Source of the DNA: an uncultured Muribaculaceae bacterium
Lineage (GTDB): Bacteria > Bacteroidota > Bacteroidia > Bacteroidales > Muribaculaceae
DNA: 64,000 bases
Assembly (NCBI GenBank): GCA_934667475.1
Contig: CAKUMB010000008.1
Span: 1 to 64,000 of the forward strand
Reading direction: 5' to 3'
The notes beneath the pieces were generated by a model. The model saw nothing but the letters and a program-made list of their open reading frames with translations. It did not search any database and was not told the origin of the DNA. Positions within the stretch are counted from its first letter, which is position 1. Every line of letters starts with the position of its first letter. This document shows, piece after piece, positions 1-8,639 of the stretch. The position numbers and the translations under genes are program-made.

Positions 1-122
1 TTCACAAAGGGTGATTTTTTATGCTGCAGAGCATGTTTTCGCCAAAATGCGGGCTTTTTTGGGCTTGACACGATTTTGGGGCGGTGCGGGTGGCTTGATT
101 AGGAAAATCGGGGAGATTTGCG

Positions 123-130
123 TATTTTTG
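123..130 (+). promoter_or_regulatory. candidate -7 promoter box
   Basis: TATTTTTG fits the Bacteroidetes -7 consensus TAnnTTTG and lies 25 nt before the ATG of the DUF1460 gene. No convincing TTTG -33 box is seen at the usual 19-21 nt spacing, so this is a weak call. Nothing else is recognised in bases 1-155. Confidence 0.3.
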
Positions 131-155
131 TGGTCAGAAACAACTGTTATATTAT

Positions 156-1034
156 ATGAGGAAATTTATCTACTCTTTGATTCTGGTTGCCGGCGGTGCC
201 CTGATGGGCATGGGCCACGCTGCTGCTGTGACACAGCAACAGATGCGGTTTCACTGCGCCAACGACACCACTGAAATAAACCAGCTTTTGAAAAAGGGCG
301 TGGAAAGCGGGCTGAAATCGCCCAACGAGCTTGTGTGCCTCTATGCCCACGAGCTGATGGGCCGCCCCTATGTGGCGCAAACGCTTGAGGGCACGCCCGA
401 GGTGCTGACCATCGACATCGACGAGCTTGACTGCACCACATTTGTGGAAACGCTGTATGCACTGGCGCGGACCACGATGACAGGCCGATATTCGTGGCGC
501 GACTACGCTGCCAACCTGGAGAGCATACGCTATCGCGGCGGCGAAATGAACGGATACACCTCGCGGCTGCACTACATTAGCGAGTGGGCGGTGGAAAACA
601 CCAGCCGCGGCAATCTGACCGAGGTGACTGGCGACCTTGACGGCGCCAGATACATGATTAAGACACTCGACTTCATGACCACGCACCGCAGCGCCTACCC
701 TGCCCTGGCCGACAGCGCCACGTTTGAAAAAATGCGCAGCCTTGAAATTGGATACCGCAACCACCGCTTTGCCTACGTTAAAAAGGAGTCGCTGCACAAC
801 AAAAAGCTGATTGAGCAGCTGAAGAGCGGCGACTTTGTGGCTTTGGTGACCAAGATTGACGGCCTTGACGTGACCCACATGGGAGTGATTGAGAAAAAGG
901 ACGGACGGCTGTATCTGCTTGACGCGTCGAGCGTGGGCAAGAAGGTGCAGCTTGAAACCGACGACATGATGGAGATGCTGCGGCGCAACCGCAGCAACCT
1001 GGGCATTCGCGTGTTCAGGATAAGGATGCAATAG
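156..1034 (+). CDS. DUF1460 family secreted amidase-like protein
   Basis: This 292-residue protein starts with a Sec signal peptide (about residues 1-23) and matches the DUF1460 family, which has an NlpC/P60-like cysteine peptidase fold and is described as N-acetylmuramoyl-L-alanine amidase-like. The probable nucleophile is Cys93 in the motif ELDCTTFVETLYAL. A histidine in VTHMGVIEK, followed by LYLLDASS, would supply the base. The likely place of action is the periplasm or cell surface, on peptidoglycan or peptide fragments; the substrate is inferred from the family only. The gene is monocistronic as far as can be seen and converges on the GH9-CE4 gene, with a shared hairpin between them. 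The start is the ATG just before the basic n-region MRKF. Confidence 0.85.
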   Translation: MRKFIYSLILVAGGALMGMGHAAAVTQQQMRFHCANDTTEINQLLKKGVESGLKSPNELVCLYAHELMGRPYVAQTLEGTPEVLTIDIDELDCTTFVETLYALARTTMTGRYSWRDYAANLESIRYRGGEMNGYTSRLHYISEWAVENTSRGNLTEVTGDLDGARYMIKTLDFMTTHRSAYPALADSATFEKMRSLEIGYRNHRFAYVKKESLHNKKLIEQLKSGDFVALVTKIDGLDVTHMGVIEKKDGRLYLLDASSVGKKVQLETDDMMEMLRRNRSNLGIRVFRIRMQ

Positions 1035-1070
1035 CGGCCCTTATACACATTATTATATATACAAAAGCGT

Positions 1071-1109
1071 GCGAAAGCCACCCCACATCATCAGCGGGGT
1101 GGCTTTCGC
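1071..1109. terminator. hairpin between convergent genes
   Basis: A perfect 14 bp stem (GCGAAAGCCACCCC at 1071-1084 with GGGGTGGCTTTCGC at 1096-1109) with an 11 nt loop lies between the stop codons of two convergent genes. There is no clean T-run on either side, so it is a probable bidirectional terminator rather than a textbook one. Confidence 0.65.
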
Positions 1110-1128
1110 TCATATTGACGTGGCGGCA

Positions 1129-3672
1129 TCAGTGCTGGCCGAGGCCAAGCATCTGCTCAACGCCCACAAAGGTGTAGCCGCGCTTGCGCAGACGGCTGAC
1201 GACTTGCGGAAGATGATGGTAGAACTTGTCGGTGCGCTCGCGGAACGTGCCCAAATGCACCATGATGAAGTGGCCGCATAGGGTGTGGGCCCGCTCATAG
1301 CCAAACAAATCGCTGAGCAGCGTGCGGCTCGAGCGGTAGGCAGCGCCCATTTGCGGCGTGGTGTAGTCCTGATTGGTGCCTGTGCCCGGAGTGTAGTTGA
1401 TGACCTGCAGCCCCAGCTGGCGGGCCCAGGCTGCGATGGTGGAGTTGTAGTATTCGTAGGGCGGAATGAAATAAGGCGCCGACTGCTTGCTGATGCCGAA
1501 CCGGGCCAGAGCCTCGAAGCTCTTGGCCATATCGGCCTCAAACTGCTGGCGGGTGACGAGCAGCGAGTCGCGGCACGACCACGGCGCATACTGCAGGTGG
1601 CCATAGCTGTGGCTGCCCACATAGTGGCCGTCGGCAACAAGGCGGCGCACCACACTGGGATAAGTTTCGAGGAATCGGCCGGTGAAGAAGAAGCCGGCCT
1701 TGATGCCGCTGCGCTTCAGCGTGGATATAATCTCGTCGGCACCGTCGGCCATGTCGTCGGCCGTGAACACAAGGCACACGCGCTTTTGCTTGGGGTCGCC
1801 CTGAATGATGCCGCCCTCGGGCTCATACACATTGCGGTCGGTGGCGACACCCGTCTGCAGCTGCCCCTCGGCATCGTAGGCCGAGAAGGGGAAAGTGAGC
1901 GAGGCAGTGCCGTCCATGGTGGGCTCGTTGGTGCTGTAGTCGGCCATATTGTCGTGATACACCACATCGCCGGGCTGGAATTCGAAGTAGTTGTTGGCCT
2001 CGCTCACGCGCAGGCCGCTCACCAGATTCACGCCCTTGAGGCTGCTGAAGATGGAAGCATACACCGGGCCGTCGACCAGGCCGCCCGGAGTGCTGCCCAT
2101 GTTCTGAAACACGTAGCCCGAATGAGGCTGGCGGGGATACACACCGCCCTCGGGCAGCCCCACCACCATGCTCACGCCCCACGGGTTGCAGCCCAGCAGC
2201 CAGTCGCGCAGCGAGCCCTCCATTTCCTCAAACGTGCGGTCGCCAGTGAGCTGGCGGTAGAGGATGCACTGCGTGAGCATGGCCGTGGTCAGATTGTTGG
2301 AGCACCACACGCCGGGCACACCCCACATGAAGGGGTGGCTGCGGCCGCGCTCATACACACGCTCGATGCCAGCGCGGATGTTGCGCACAAACTCGGCCCG
2401 CAGCCGTGCATCGGCCGTGACAGAGGCCAGGCGCACATGGCCCATGTTCATAAATGGATACCACTGATAGTGACGCGCGCTGTCGGCCCCCATCCACGGG
2501 GTGACGGGCTCGCGGCGGCCATACTCCACGGCCTGGTCGAAGTAGCGGCGGTCGCCAGTCATGCGAAACAGTTCGAGCGCACCCAGCTCCATGTCGTCGA
2601 CCCAGTTGTCTTCCTCATAGATGTAGGGCGAAAGTACCGACACCGTCTGCGCATTGCCCGGCTTGTCGAGCCCCACCTGATAGGCATCGGCGGCCTTGGC
2701 GGCGATGCGGGCGGCAAACTGCGGGTAGAATGGCTTCAGCACCTCGGCGCCAAAGGCGAAGTCGCTGGCAAACTTGCCGGCGGTGCTGGCCGCGCCCATG
2801 GTGGCGTTCATATACTTGCCGCGCTGCTGCGGCTTGCCGTCGACGAAATACACCGGGCGGTCCTTGCCCGGGCCCCAGCCATAGTCGGAAATCTCGTGGT
2901 TGGGCAGCTTCATGCCCGCGTGGTCGCGGTCGTCGGCAATCTGGTTATAGAGTTCACCCTTCTCGGGGTTCATGCGGTCGAGCCACTGCAGCCCCCAGTA
3001 GATTTCGTCCACAATGTCGGGGATGCCATTGCTGCCCGGCATGCCGTTGGCCTGATAGTGGTCGGCAAAGGCCGAGGGATTTTGCGTGTAGGCAAACATC
3101 ATCTGATAGATGGCGTTGGCCGACGTGGTGGTGTATTGCAGCAGGTCGGCGGCATCGTGCCAACCGCCGCGCACGTCGATGTGCTGGCCCTGCTTGGTGG
3201 GGTGATACACAACGCGGGCGTCGAGCTGGTGGCAGCTGTCCTGGATGTAGGGGTTCCAGCCGCACCGCTGCTGGCGCATGTAGCGCAGTGTGAAGTCGGC
3301 CGCGCCCTTATACACGCGGCCATTGACGGGAAACACGGGCGACTTGCTCTGCCCCACCCTCACGTAGTATGTGCCTTGACGGTTGAAGTCGCTGAAGTTA
3401 AGGCGGTAGGTGGCTTTCATGCCGCCCAGCGCCCCTGTGGGCTGCACGCGGGTGGATGTGTAGGCCACCTGGCCGCTGAAGGCGTCGACGAGTTCAAAAC
3501 TGCTCACTGCAGCGGTGTCGGTGCTCATGAGCACTGCCACTTTGGTGGCTTGGGGCAGATAGCCGAGTTGGTTGATGCGTATCCAGCCGGCTGCGCTGGC
3601 CGCAAGGGTGCCGCCGGCCAGCACTGCAACGGCAGCCAAGCGGCGCAATCGGGTTTTGGTGGTGATAGTCAT
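1129..3672 (-). CDS. GH9 glucanase fused to CE4 polysaccharide deacetylase
   Basis: The 847-residue secreted enzyme has a signal peptide (to about residue 28), an N-terminal Ig-like cellulase domain (WIRINQLGYLP), a GH9 (alpha/alpha)6 domain to about residue 600, and a C-terminal NodB-type deacetylase. GH9 marks are GGWHDAADLLQY (the usual DAGD is DAAD here), GCNPWGVSMVVG, and the region with STNEP where the family places its acid glutamate. CE4 marks are FTADDMADGAD (motif 1, metal Asp), VGSHSYGH (motif 2 His pair) and YFIPPYEYYN (motif 3, without the usual Arg). Such an enzyme would cut beta-1,4-glucan or a related glycan and remove acetyl groups from it; which glycan is unknown. No SusC/SusD pair is adjacent. 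A GTG-free ATG start precedes a basic signal peptide. Confidence 0.88.
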   Translation of the reverse strand: MTITTKTRLRRLAAVAVLAGGTLAASAAGWIRINQLGYLPQATKVAVLMSTDTAAVSSFELVDAFSGQVAYTSTRVQPTGALGGMKATYRLNFSDFNRQGTYYVRVGQSKSPVFPVNGRVYKGAADFTLRYMRQQRCGWNPYIQDSCHQLDARVVYHPTKQGQHIDVRGGWHDAADLLQYTTTSANAIYQMMFAYTQNPSAFADHYQANGMPGSNGIPDIVDEIYWGLQWLDRMNPEKGELYNQIADDRDHAGMKLPNHEISDYGWGPGKDRPVYFVDGKPQQRGKYMNATMGAASTAGKFASDFAFGAEVLKPFYPQFAARIAAKAADAYQVGLDKPGNAQTVSVLSPYIYEEDNWVDDMELGALELFRMTGDRRYFDQAVEYGRREPVTPWMGADSARHYQWYPFMNMGHVRLASVTADARLRAEFVRNIRAGIERVYERGRSHPFMWGVPGVWCSNNLTTAMLTQCILYRQLTGDRTFEEMEGSLRDWLLGCNPWGVSMVVGLPEGGVYPRQPHSGYVFQNMGSTPGGLVDGPVYASIFSSLKGVNLVSGLRVSEANNYFEFQPGDVVYHDNMADYSTNEPTMDGTASLTFPFSAYDAEGQLQTGVATDRNVYEPEGGIIQGDPKQKRVCLVFTADDMADGADEIISTLKRSGIKAGFFFTGRFLETYPSVVRRLVADGHYVGSHSYGHLQYAPWSCRDSLLVTRQQFEADMAKSFEALARFGISKQSAPYFIPPYEYYNSTIAAWARQLGLQVINYTPGTGTNQDYTTPQMGAAYRSSRTLLSDLFGYERAHTLCGHFIMVHLGTFRERTDKFYHHLPQVVSRLRKRGYTFVGVEQMLGLGQH

Positions 3673-3700
3673 ATTTTTTGCTAATAGTATTTACTTTTGG

Positions 3701-3788
3701 GCAAAGATAGTGCAAACCGAATGCACAGCATCAAGCTTGCTTGAATGCTTTGCTGAGGTGCAGCCTATCTTATGCAAAGATAGTGCAA
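3701..3788. repeat. pair of 15 bp direct repeats carrying promoter boxes
   Basis: GCAAAGATAGTGCAA occurs at 3701-3715 and again at 3774-3788. Each copy contains a minus-strand TATCTTTG box. The spacer holds AAGCTTGCTT, which is partly palindromic. The unit sits immediately upstream of the GH9-CE4 gene. Confidence 0.7.
3702..3709 (-). promoter_or_regulatory. -7 promoter box of the GH9-CE4 gene
   Basis: Read on the minus strand this is TATCTTTG, an exact match to TAnnTTTG, 30 nt before the ATG. A second identical box lies at 3775-3782, giving possible tandem promoters. No clear -33 TTTG is seen. Confidence 0.55.
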
Positions 3789-3824
3789 TTTAGACTTTGG
3801 CTCCCACTGATTTTATTTTATTTT

Positions 3825-3919
3825 CCACAGATTCCACAGATTTACACGGATTTTTCCGTTTCGACAGAAAGACACGCTGGGGCTGACTGGATTTTTCGAC
3901 AAAAAGACATAAAGACACA
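3825..3919 (+). repeat. dispersed intergenic repeat, copy A
   Basis: This ~95 bp stretch aligns over its whole length with 10944-11040. Both begin with a CACAGAT-type phrase, continue with CACACGG/CACACAGG-like sequence and a CGACAGA/GGCAGACA block, and end with GGCTGACTGGATTTTTCGAC (here) or GGCTGACAGGAATTTAGACG (there) followed by GACATAAAGACACA. Both copies are in the same orientation. The rest of the 3673-4014 gap holds promoter boxes and AT-rich sequence with TTTGTCTTTATGAC, an inverted echo of the repeat end. Confidence 0.7.
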
Positions 3920-4014
3920 ATTTATTAAAGGCTTATTTTGAACACTCTTTTGTGTGATTTTCTGTCTTTTTGCGGATTCAGCTCTCCTTTTTTGTCTTTA
4001 TGACTCTTTTCGGC

Positions 4015-5904
4015 TCAGGACTTTTTCCGGTGGGCGGTGCGCTTGTAGGGCTTTATGGTCGGCTTTTCGGCAATGGGGTGCGTGATGTCGGCGCTTGGCT
4101 GGTGGTAGGATGTGGCCGGCGAAGCGGCGTTGAGCAGGTGTTCATAGGGCTGCTCGAACAGGTGGCGCTGGTGCAAGAACTCGCTGATGTCATCGCCCAG
4201 GCGGTAGCCGCCATGCACAATGAAGTCGACACCCATTTGGCTGAGCACGGCGGCATTGTCGGCAGCTCCGCGCCTAAGGGCCAGCACCACGGCGTTGAGG
4301 CTGTCGTCGGGGCGGAACACCTTGCCGATGATGGTGCGGAAGTTGGCCGTAACGGCCTGCTCAAGCGTATATCCCAACCGCGGCTCGGCTATGTAGAAGT
4401 CGTAGCCATCGGCGCCGCTGCTCAGCATTTGCAGCATGCCCTGCTTAAACTCGCTGCGGGCCAGCGCCTTGAAACGCTGCTTTTCGGCATAGTTTGAGCG
4501 GGCATAGAGGGCTATGACATAGAGGAAGTTGACATCGTAGTGCTGCAGCCACAGCGTGTCGCGGTCGAAGAGACGGTTGCTGAACTGGCAGCACGGCACA
4601 CGGCCGCTGTGGTCGGGGCGGCGGATGAGGCACGGCTGGGCATACGTTGGCGCTCCGGGCGACACGCGGGCGCTGATAAAGAAGTTGGGCGTGATGTTGT
4701 AGCCCTCGGTGAGCGCGTCGCGATACCTCACTTTGGGGTGGCGGGCGGAGCCGCGGAGGCTGTCGAAATACCAGTTGATGTTGAGCTGAATCACATTTTT
4801 GGCGTAGGTGTATTGCTTATACACCGAGTTGGTGCCAAGCGCGGCCCCTATTTTGTAATACTTGCTGTCGCCAATGTAGTATATGTCGTCGCCGCCCACA
4901 AGCGACGGATAGCGGTAGATGTGGTCCACCACCTTGCCGTCGGGCTGGTCTTTGAGGTCGGGGTCGATGCCGCCCTTGTCGTCGCCTATCAGTTCGTCGA
5001 TTATTGCCTCAAACACCACATTGAAGTTGCGCACCAGCAGATAGTCGCTGTCTTGCCGCGACGAGCGCACGCGCTCCACCTCGCCGAAAAAGGCGTAGCA
5101 CAGCCGCCACAGCTCGAGGGCGGTGTCGGAGAAGTAGCGGTACTTGATTTGCCGCAGGCGCCGCTGACCATAACCGCCCAGGTAGCGGCTGAAGCTGGCG
5201 GCCGACATGGGCTCGTAGCCACAGGGCACATCGGCTCTGAAACCGTAGCGGCGGGCTATATGGGCCATGATTGAGGCGTAGACCACCATCAGCTCCTCGT
5301 CGAAGTCGGTCTGGCGGCGGCGCACGGCAGGGCGCGGATACACAGGCACGCCGCGGCGCATCACGGCAGGGGTGCGCGCCACCGTCTTGCGCCAGTCGAT
5401 TTTGCTGAAGCCGCTGCGCGATGCCTTAATGGCCGTAATGAAAAAGTCGCGGTGGTCGCGGCCAAACCTCACCAGCGACAGCACCACATCGAGCAGCGTG
5501 CCGCAGGCAGTGCCATGCGAGCCGTCGAGCCGCGAAAACGAGCGGCGCAGCAGCGTGCCGCTGCACGGGTGCAGACGGCCAAACTCCCTGATGGCCCGGT
5601 AGATCCACACCGCAAAGCCCGACAGAAATGCATAGTCGGCACGGCTCACGCGGTGCTGCCGCAATGCCTCGCCAAAGTCGATGATGTCTTCGGGCTTAAG
5701 CCCAGGGTGCCACAGCACGCAGCCGCGGTCGCTGTCGATGAGCACCTTTGGCAGGAAAAATATGCAGTCGCCCAGCTCGCGGCTGTAGCAGTAGCCCACA
5801 TGGTTCACCGAAGTCCTGCCGTCGAGGGTGGATGGCTCAAAGCCCTTTAGCACCCCGGCCACGGCCTGCTCGGCATACTGGTATCCCTCGATGATGATTT
5901 TCAT
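4015..5904 (-). CDS. McrC-like restriction nuclease subunit (LlaJI R2-like)
   Basis: The 629-residue protein carries a PD-(D/E)XK nuclease core: Asp329 in KVVDHIYRYP and Asp348-x-Lys350 in IGDSKYYK, preceded by the helix VRNFNVVFEAIIDELIG. This is the arrangement of McrC-like subunits of LlaJI-type systems, in which the nuclease works with a McrB-like NTPase. It directly follows the McrB-like gene: that gene's TGA is separated by two bases from this ATG at 5904, so the genes are translationally coupled. A TTG six bases upstream is an alternative start. Base composition is GC-rich, like the host genes and unlike the methyltransferase. The tail (about residues 600-629) is basic and low complexity. 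Confidence 0.82.
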   Translation of the reverse strand: MKIIIEGYQYAEQAVAGVLKGFEPSTLDGRTSVNHVGYCYSRELGDCIFFLPKVLIDSDRGCVLWHPGLKPEDIIDFGEALRQHRVSRADYAFLSGFAVWIYRAIREFGRLHPCSGTLLRRSFSRLDGSHGTACGTLLDVVLSLVRFGRDHRDFFITAIKASRSGFSKIDWRKTVARTPAVMRRGVPVYPRPAVRRRQTDFDEELMVVYASIMAHIARRYGFRADVPCGYEPMSAASFSRYLGGYGQRRLRQIKYRYFSDTALELWRLCYAFFGEVERVRSSRQDSDYLLVRNFNVVFEAIIDELIGDDKGGIDPDLKDQPDGKVVDHIYRYPSLVGGDDIYYIGDSKYYKIGAALGTNSVYKQYTYAKNVIQLNINWYFDSLRGSARHPKVRYRDALTEGYNITPNFFISARVSPGAPTYAQPCLIRRPDHSGRVPCCQFSNRLFDRDTLWLQHYDVNFLYVIALYARSNYAEKQRFKALARSEFKQGMLQMLSSGADGYDFYIAEPRLGYTLEQAVTANFRTIIGKVFRPDDSLNAVVLALRRGAADNAAVLSQMGVDFIVHGGYRLGDDISEFLHQRHLFEQPYEHLLNAASPATSYHQPSADITHPIAEKPTIKPYKRTAHRKKS

Positions 5905-5906
5905 TG

Positions 5907-7463
5907 TCAAGCGTCGGTTTGCGGCTCATCTGCCGGTTCGAGCCGCTCCACTCCCAGGCCGTCAAGAAACTCGGCCACCAAGTCGGCATTCACCTCGCCG
6001 CCATCGGTGAAGAAACGGTGGAAACTGTCGCAGTTGCCGGTGAATATGCTGCCCGCCTCGCCGGCACAGTCCTTAAACACATCGTTCCACAAATAAAACA
6101 CCACCTTCGACACAAAGCGGTCGGAGCTGATGGCATCGTGGCCCTTGCGCGCGGCAAACCAGTAGCCCAGCTTCTTGTCCTCGCTCTGCGTCACGGCCTC
6201 GATGCGCTCGTTGGCCTGGCGCACAAAGCAGGCCCACACATAGCGGCGTCCGCCACCACAGTCAATGTAGTGGCCGCGGTCGGTGCAGTCGATGGGCACA
6301 TAGCGCCAGTCCCAGCGGCGCTTAAAGGCCGAATCGATGGGAAACAGGCTTTGGTCGCTGGTGTTCATTGTGGCCCAAATGTGCAGGTTGGGCGGCAGCT
6401 GCATCTTCTTGCCCGACTTTATGCTGGCATCACCAATGTCAGAGTCGGCAAACTGCTGCTGCAGGTAGCGCTGCAAGTCGCGGTCGGGCACTATGCGGTA
6501 GGCCGAATAGCCACGGTCATCACGGTCGAGCAGCTGAAACACATCGCCGAAAATCTGGGCGCAGTTGCCGCGGTTTATCTCCTCAATAATCAGGAAAAAC
6601 GGCTCGTCAGGCTTGAGCCACGCCCTCACATAGGCCTCGGTGAACGCCTGCGGCACAAACCGATAGGTGAGTTCACCGCTTGCATCGTTGAGCGCGGGCT
6701 TGTAGCAGCCTACAAACGTAGAATAGTCGCAGTCGGGGTGAAACGTGGTTCGAATTGAGTTGTCGTCGGTGATGCAAGCGTTGCAGTTGATGCTATACGA
6801 CTTACCCGTGCCAGGCGCACCAAAGAAAATCTGCTGCAAAGGCAAATCGTCAACGGACTTAGAGCCAAAACCGACTTTAGATGAAGCATCATAGGCCTCC
6901 ATAATCACCTTCACCATATCTTGCTTATCAGCAAGAAAAACGCACAAATCTGCAACATATGACTGAGAAGCATTCACCAAACCTGCACAAGATAAAATTG
7001 GAGATATATAAAAATCACCCCTATCTATGGTTTTCGCCCCATGCCACCACCCATAATCAGTGATGAACATATTCAAATATGACTTTGATGTATCATCTAA
7101 ATCAAGAGACAGCAATAATTGCTCCTCTTGCCTGTTTAGGGTTCCATTATTCAGAATTCTCAAACGTTCCCTAGTAGCCACGTCAAGGGCGAATTTCTTA
7201 TATAGCATTAACTCATTATATAAATCAGTAAAATACGATGCTATATAAAACCACTGATTAGGCAAAAAAATATTCAACAAGCCTCGCTGAAGCCCTTTTG
7301 TCTGAATAATCGCGGAATAATCATTATAGGCAATTGCATTTCCATTAATATTCTTTACACGCTCTTTTAAAACTAATGGCAACACAAAATCTCTGCCTTC
7401 ATATCTGCTGAAATTTTCGGCAGCAAGGTCAAAAACATGCTCTAAGTTCCGTAATTTTCCCAT
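5907..7463 (-). CDS. McrB-like AAA+ NTPase restriction subunit (LlaJI R1-like)
   Basis: The 518-residue protein has an N-terminal region of about 200 residues without a motif I recognise, expected in this family to bind the target DNA, and then a McrB-type AAA+ domain. Walker A is GAPGTGKS at residues 215-222, Walker B is FFLIIEEINRGN, and the McrB signature MNTSDQSLFPID precedes FKRRWDW. Its ATG overlaps the methyltransferase stop codon by one base (TAATG) and its stop is 2 nt from the nuclease gene. The 5' part, roughly 6900-7463, is AT-rich while the 3' part is GC-rich: bases 7321-7380 contain 18 G/C and 6301-6360 contain 36. This suggests a mosaic gene. The usual role is NTP-driven activation of the McrC-like nuclease on unmethylated (LlaJI) or methylated (McrBC) sites. 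Confidence 0.85.
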   Translation of the reverse strand: MGKLRNLEHVFDLAAENFSRYEGRDFVLPLVLKERVKNINGNAIAYNDYSAIIQTKGLQRGLLNIFLPNQWFYIASYFTDLYNELMLYKKFALDVATRERLRILNNGTLNRQEEQLLLSLDLDDTSKSYLNMFITDYGWWHGAKTIDRGDFYISPILSCAGLVNASQSYVADLCVFLADKQDMVKVIMEAYDASSKVGFGSKSVDDLPLQQIFFGAPGTGKSYSINCNACITDDNSIRTTFHPDCDYSTFVGCYKPALNDASGELTYRFVPQAFTEAYVRAWLKPDEPFFLIIEEINRGNCAQIFGDVFQLLDRDDRGYSAYRIVPDRDLQRYLQQQFADSDIGDASIKSGKKMQLPPNLHIWATMNTSDQSLFPIDSAFKRRWDWRYVPIDCTDRGHYIDCGGGRRYVWACFVRQANERIEAVTQSEDKKLGYWFAARKGHDAISSDRFVSKVVFYLWNDVFKDCAGEAGSIFTGNCDSFHRFFTDGGEVNADLVAEFLDGLGVERLEPADEPQTDA

Positions 7464-8578
7464 TAGGATTTACTTAATAATTGTGTCACAATTTCTTCGG
7501 CCAGCCTTTTAATCACGGGTAAAGCCACACTATTTCCGAATTGATGATATGCTTCTTTTTTTGAGACAACTATCTTATACTCTTGGTTGTCTTTATTATT
7601 AGCATTATTGGCACTACTCGGATTTTGCCAACCGTTGCCAATAATTCTATACCCTTGTAACCGTCCAGCCTCCACTGGCGTAAGGCGACGCGGGTTCAGT
7701 CCCTTATCTGACTGGTCGATTAATATCTCGCTGCCATCTTTCCAATAACGTGCAGAAATAGTGCTGCAATAAACGCTTTCGGAATTAAACAAGCAGTAGC
7801 CGAAACCCTTTCCGTTGGCCTTGTTCCGCTCTTTTCTCAGCTTATGGCCTTCCCACATTCTGTCGCTTATGGTGTAGTACGCATCAATCGAGTCTGCCGG
7901 TTCAAATATATCTGACAGTCTGGTTTTTACGACTCTATCTGCCAAATCCTTAGTTTTGTCATATATTGTTTGTCCATTTGGGTCTATTCCATAAGGGAAT
8001 TTGAATGAGTCTACTTTTATCAAATCTTTATACCATGCAATAATAAACAAACGCTCCCTATTTTGCGGAAGGCCGAAATATTTGGCGTTTAACACATCGT
8101 AGCTGTATGCATATCCTAGTTCATCTAATGTTGACAGTATGGTCTTCAGCGTTTCTCCCTTCATATGCGTTTTCAAGCCCTTCACATTTTCAAGGAACAA
8201 CACTTTTGGCGGATAACCCGCATCAATTTTCTGCTTTACTATATTTGCTATATTGAAGAATAACGTTCCTCTCGTGTCCTCAAAGCCCTGTCTTAGTCCT
8301 GCAATAGAAAAAGGCTGACACGGAAATCCTCCACAACAAACGTCAAATGCAGGAATTTTGGCAGGATCTTGCTTCGTTATATCTTCATTAAACAATTTAT
8401 TGCCGTTTTCAAACAGATTTGGAGCAATATCTTTATAATTAGCTTCATACGAGATGCGCGCATTTTTGTCCCATTCGCTAGCAAACACGCAATTCATGCC
8501 GACAGAGTGCATTGCTTGATGAAAGCCGCCTATGCCAGCAAATAGATCGATAAATTTATATGTTTTTCTCTTTGCCAT
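7463..8578 (-). CDS. DNA (cytosine-5) methyltransferase
   Basis: The 371-residue enzyme has all main C5 methyltransferase motifs in order: motif I FIDLFAGIGGFHQA, motif IV GGFPCQPFS with catalytic Cys87, motif VI FLENVKG, motif VIII PQNRERLFI, motif IX RRLTPVEAGRLQGY and motif X YHQFGNSVALP. The target recognition domain lies between VIII and IX. It transfers a methyl group from S-adenosylmethionine to cytosine in a specific site, probably protecting DNA from the adjoining nuclease. The start chosen is the ATG at 8578 (MAKRKTYKFID); the frame stays open to 8728, but that upstream stretch overlaps a hairpin and lacks family similarity. The gene is clearly AT-richer than its surroundings, a sign of transfer. 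LlaJI itself has two methyltransferases; only one is present here. Confidence 0.93.
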   Translation of the reverse strand: MAKRKTYKFIDLFAGIGGFHQAMHSVGMNCVFASEWDKNARISYEANYKDIAPNLFENGNKLFNEDITKQDPAKIPAFDVCCGGFPCQPFSIAGLRQGFEDTRGTLFFNIANIVKQKIDAGYPPKVLFLENVKGLKTHMKGETLKTILSTLDELGYAYSYDVLNAKYFGLPQNRERLFIIAWYKDLIKVDSFKFPYGIDPNGQTIYDKTKDLADRVVKTRLSDIFEPADSIDAYYTISDRMWEGHKLRKERNKANGKGFGYCLFNSESVYCSTISARYWKDGSEILIDQSDKGLNPRRLTPVEAGRLQGYRIIGNGWQNPSSANNANNKDNQEYKIVVSKKEAYHQFGNSVALPVIKRLAEEIVTQLLSKS

Positions 8579-8588
8579 GTTATAGTCG

Positions 8589-8639
8589 GCCCAACAAAAG
8601 GCACTTTTATTCGTCCCTTTTTGTTGGGCACTGATAGCG
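8589..8639. promoter_or_regulatory. inverted repeat just upstream of the methyltransferase start
   Basis: GCCCAACAAAA at 8589-8599 pairs with TTTTGTTGGGC at 8629-8639 across a 29 nt loop. It ends 10 nt before the methyltransferase ATG and would form a hairpin in the leader RNA. A related phrase, TGCCCAACGAAAAGGGAGG, is at 8748-8766 in the opposite sense to the nearer arm. A role in controlling the methyltransferase is inference. The wider gap 8579-8990 also holds a plus-strand TAATTTTG box at 8716-8723 with no gene after it, and the inverted repeat listed next. Confidence 0.5.

Noticed and set aside
1285..3684. Long plus-strand open frame of 799 codons opposite the GH9-CE4 gene
   Set aside because: It is the mirror of a GC-rich real gene, is rich in His, Ala and Val without any family motif, and the minus-strand frame has clear GH9 and CE4 motifs.
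5905..5910. TTG start of the McrC-like gene overlapping the McrB-like stop
   Set aside because: An ATG two codons later, two bases after the upstream stop, is the simpler start.
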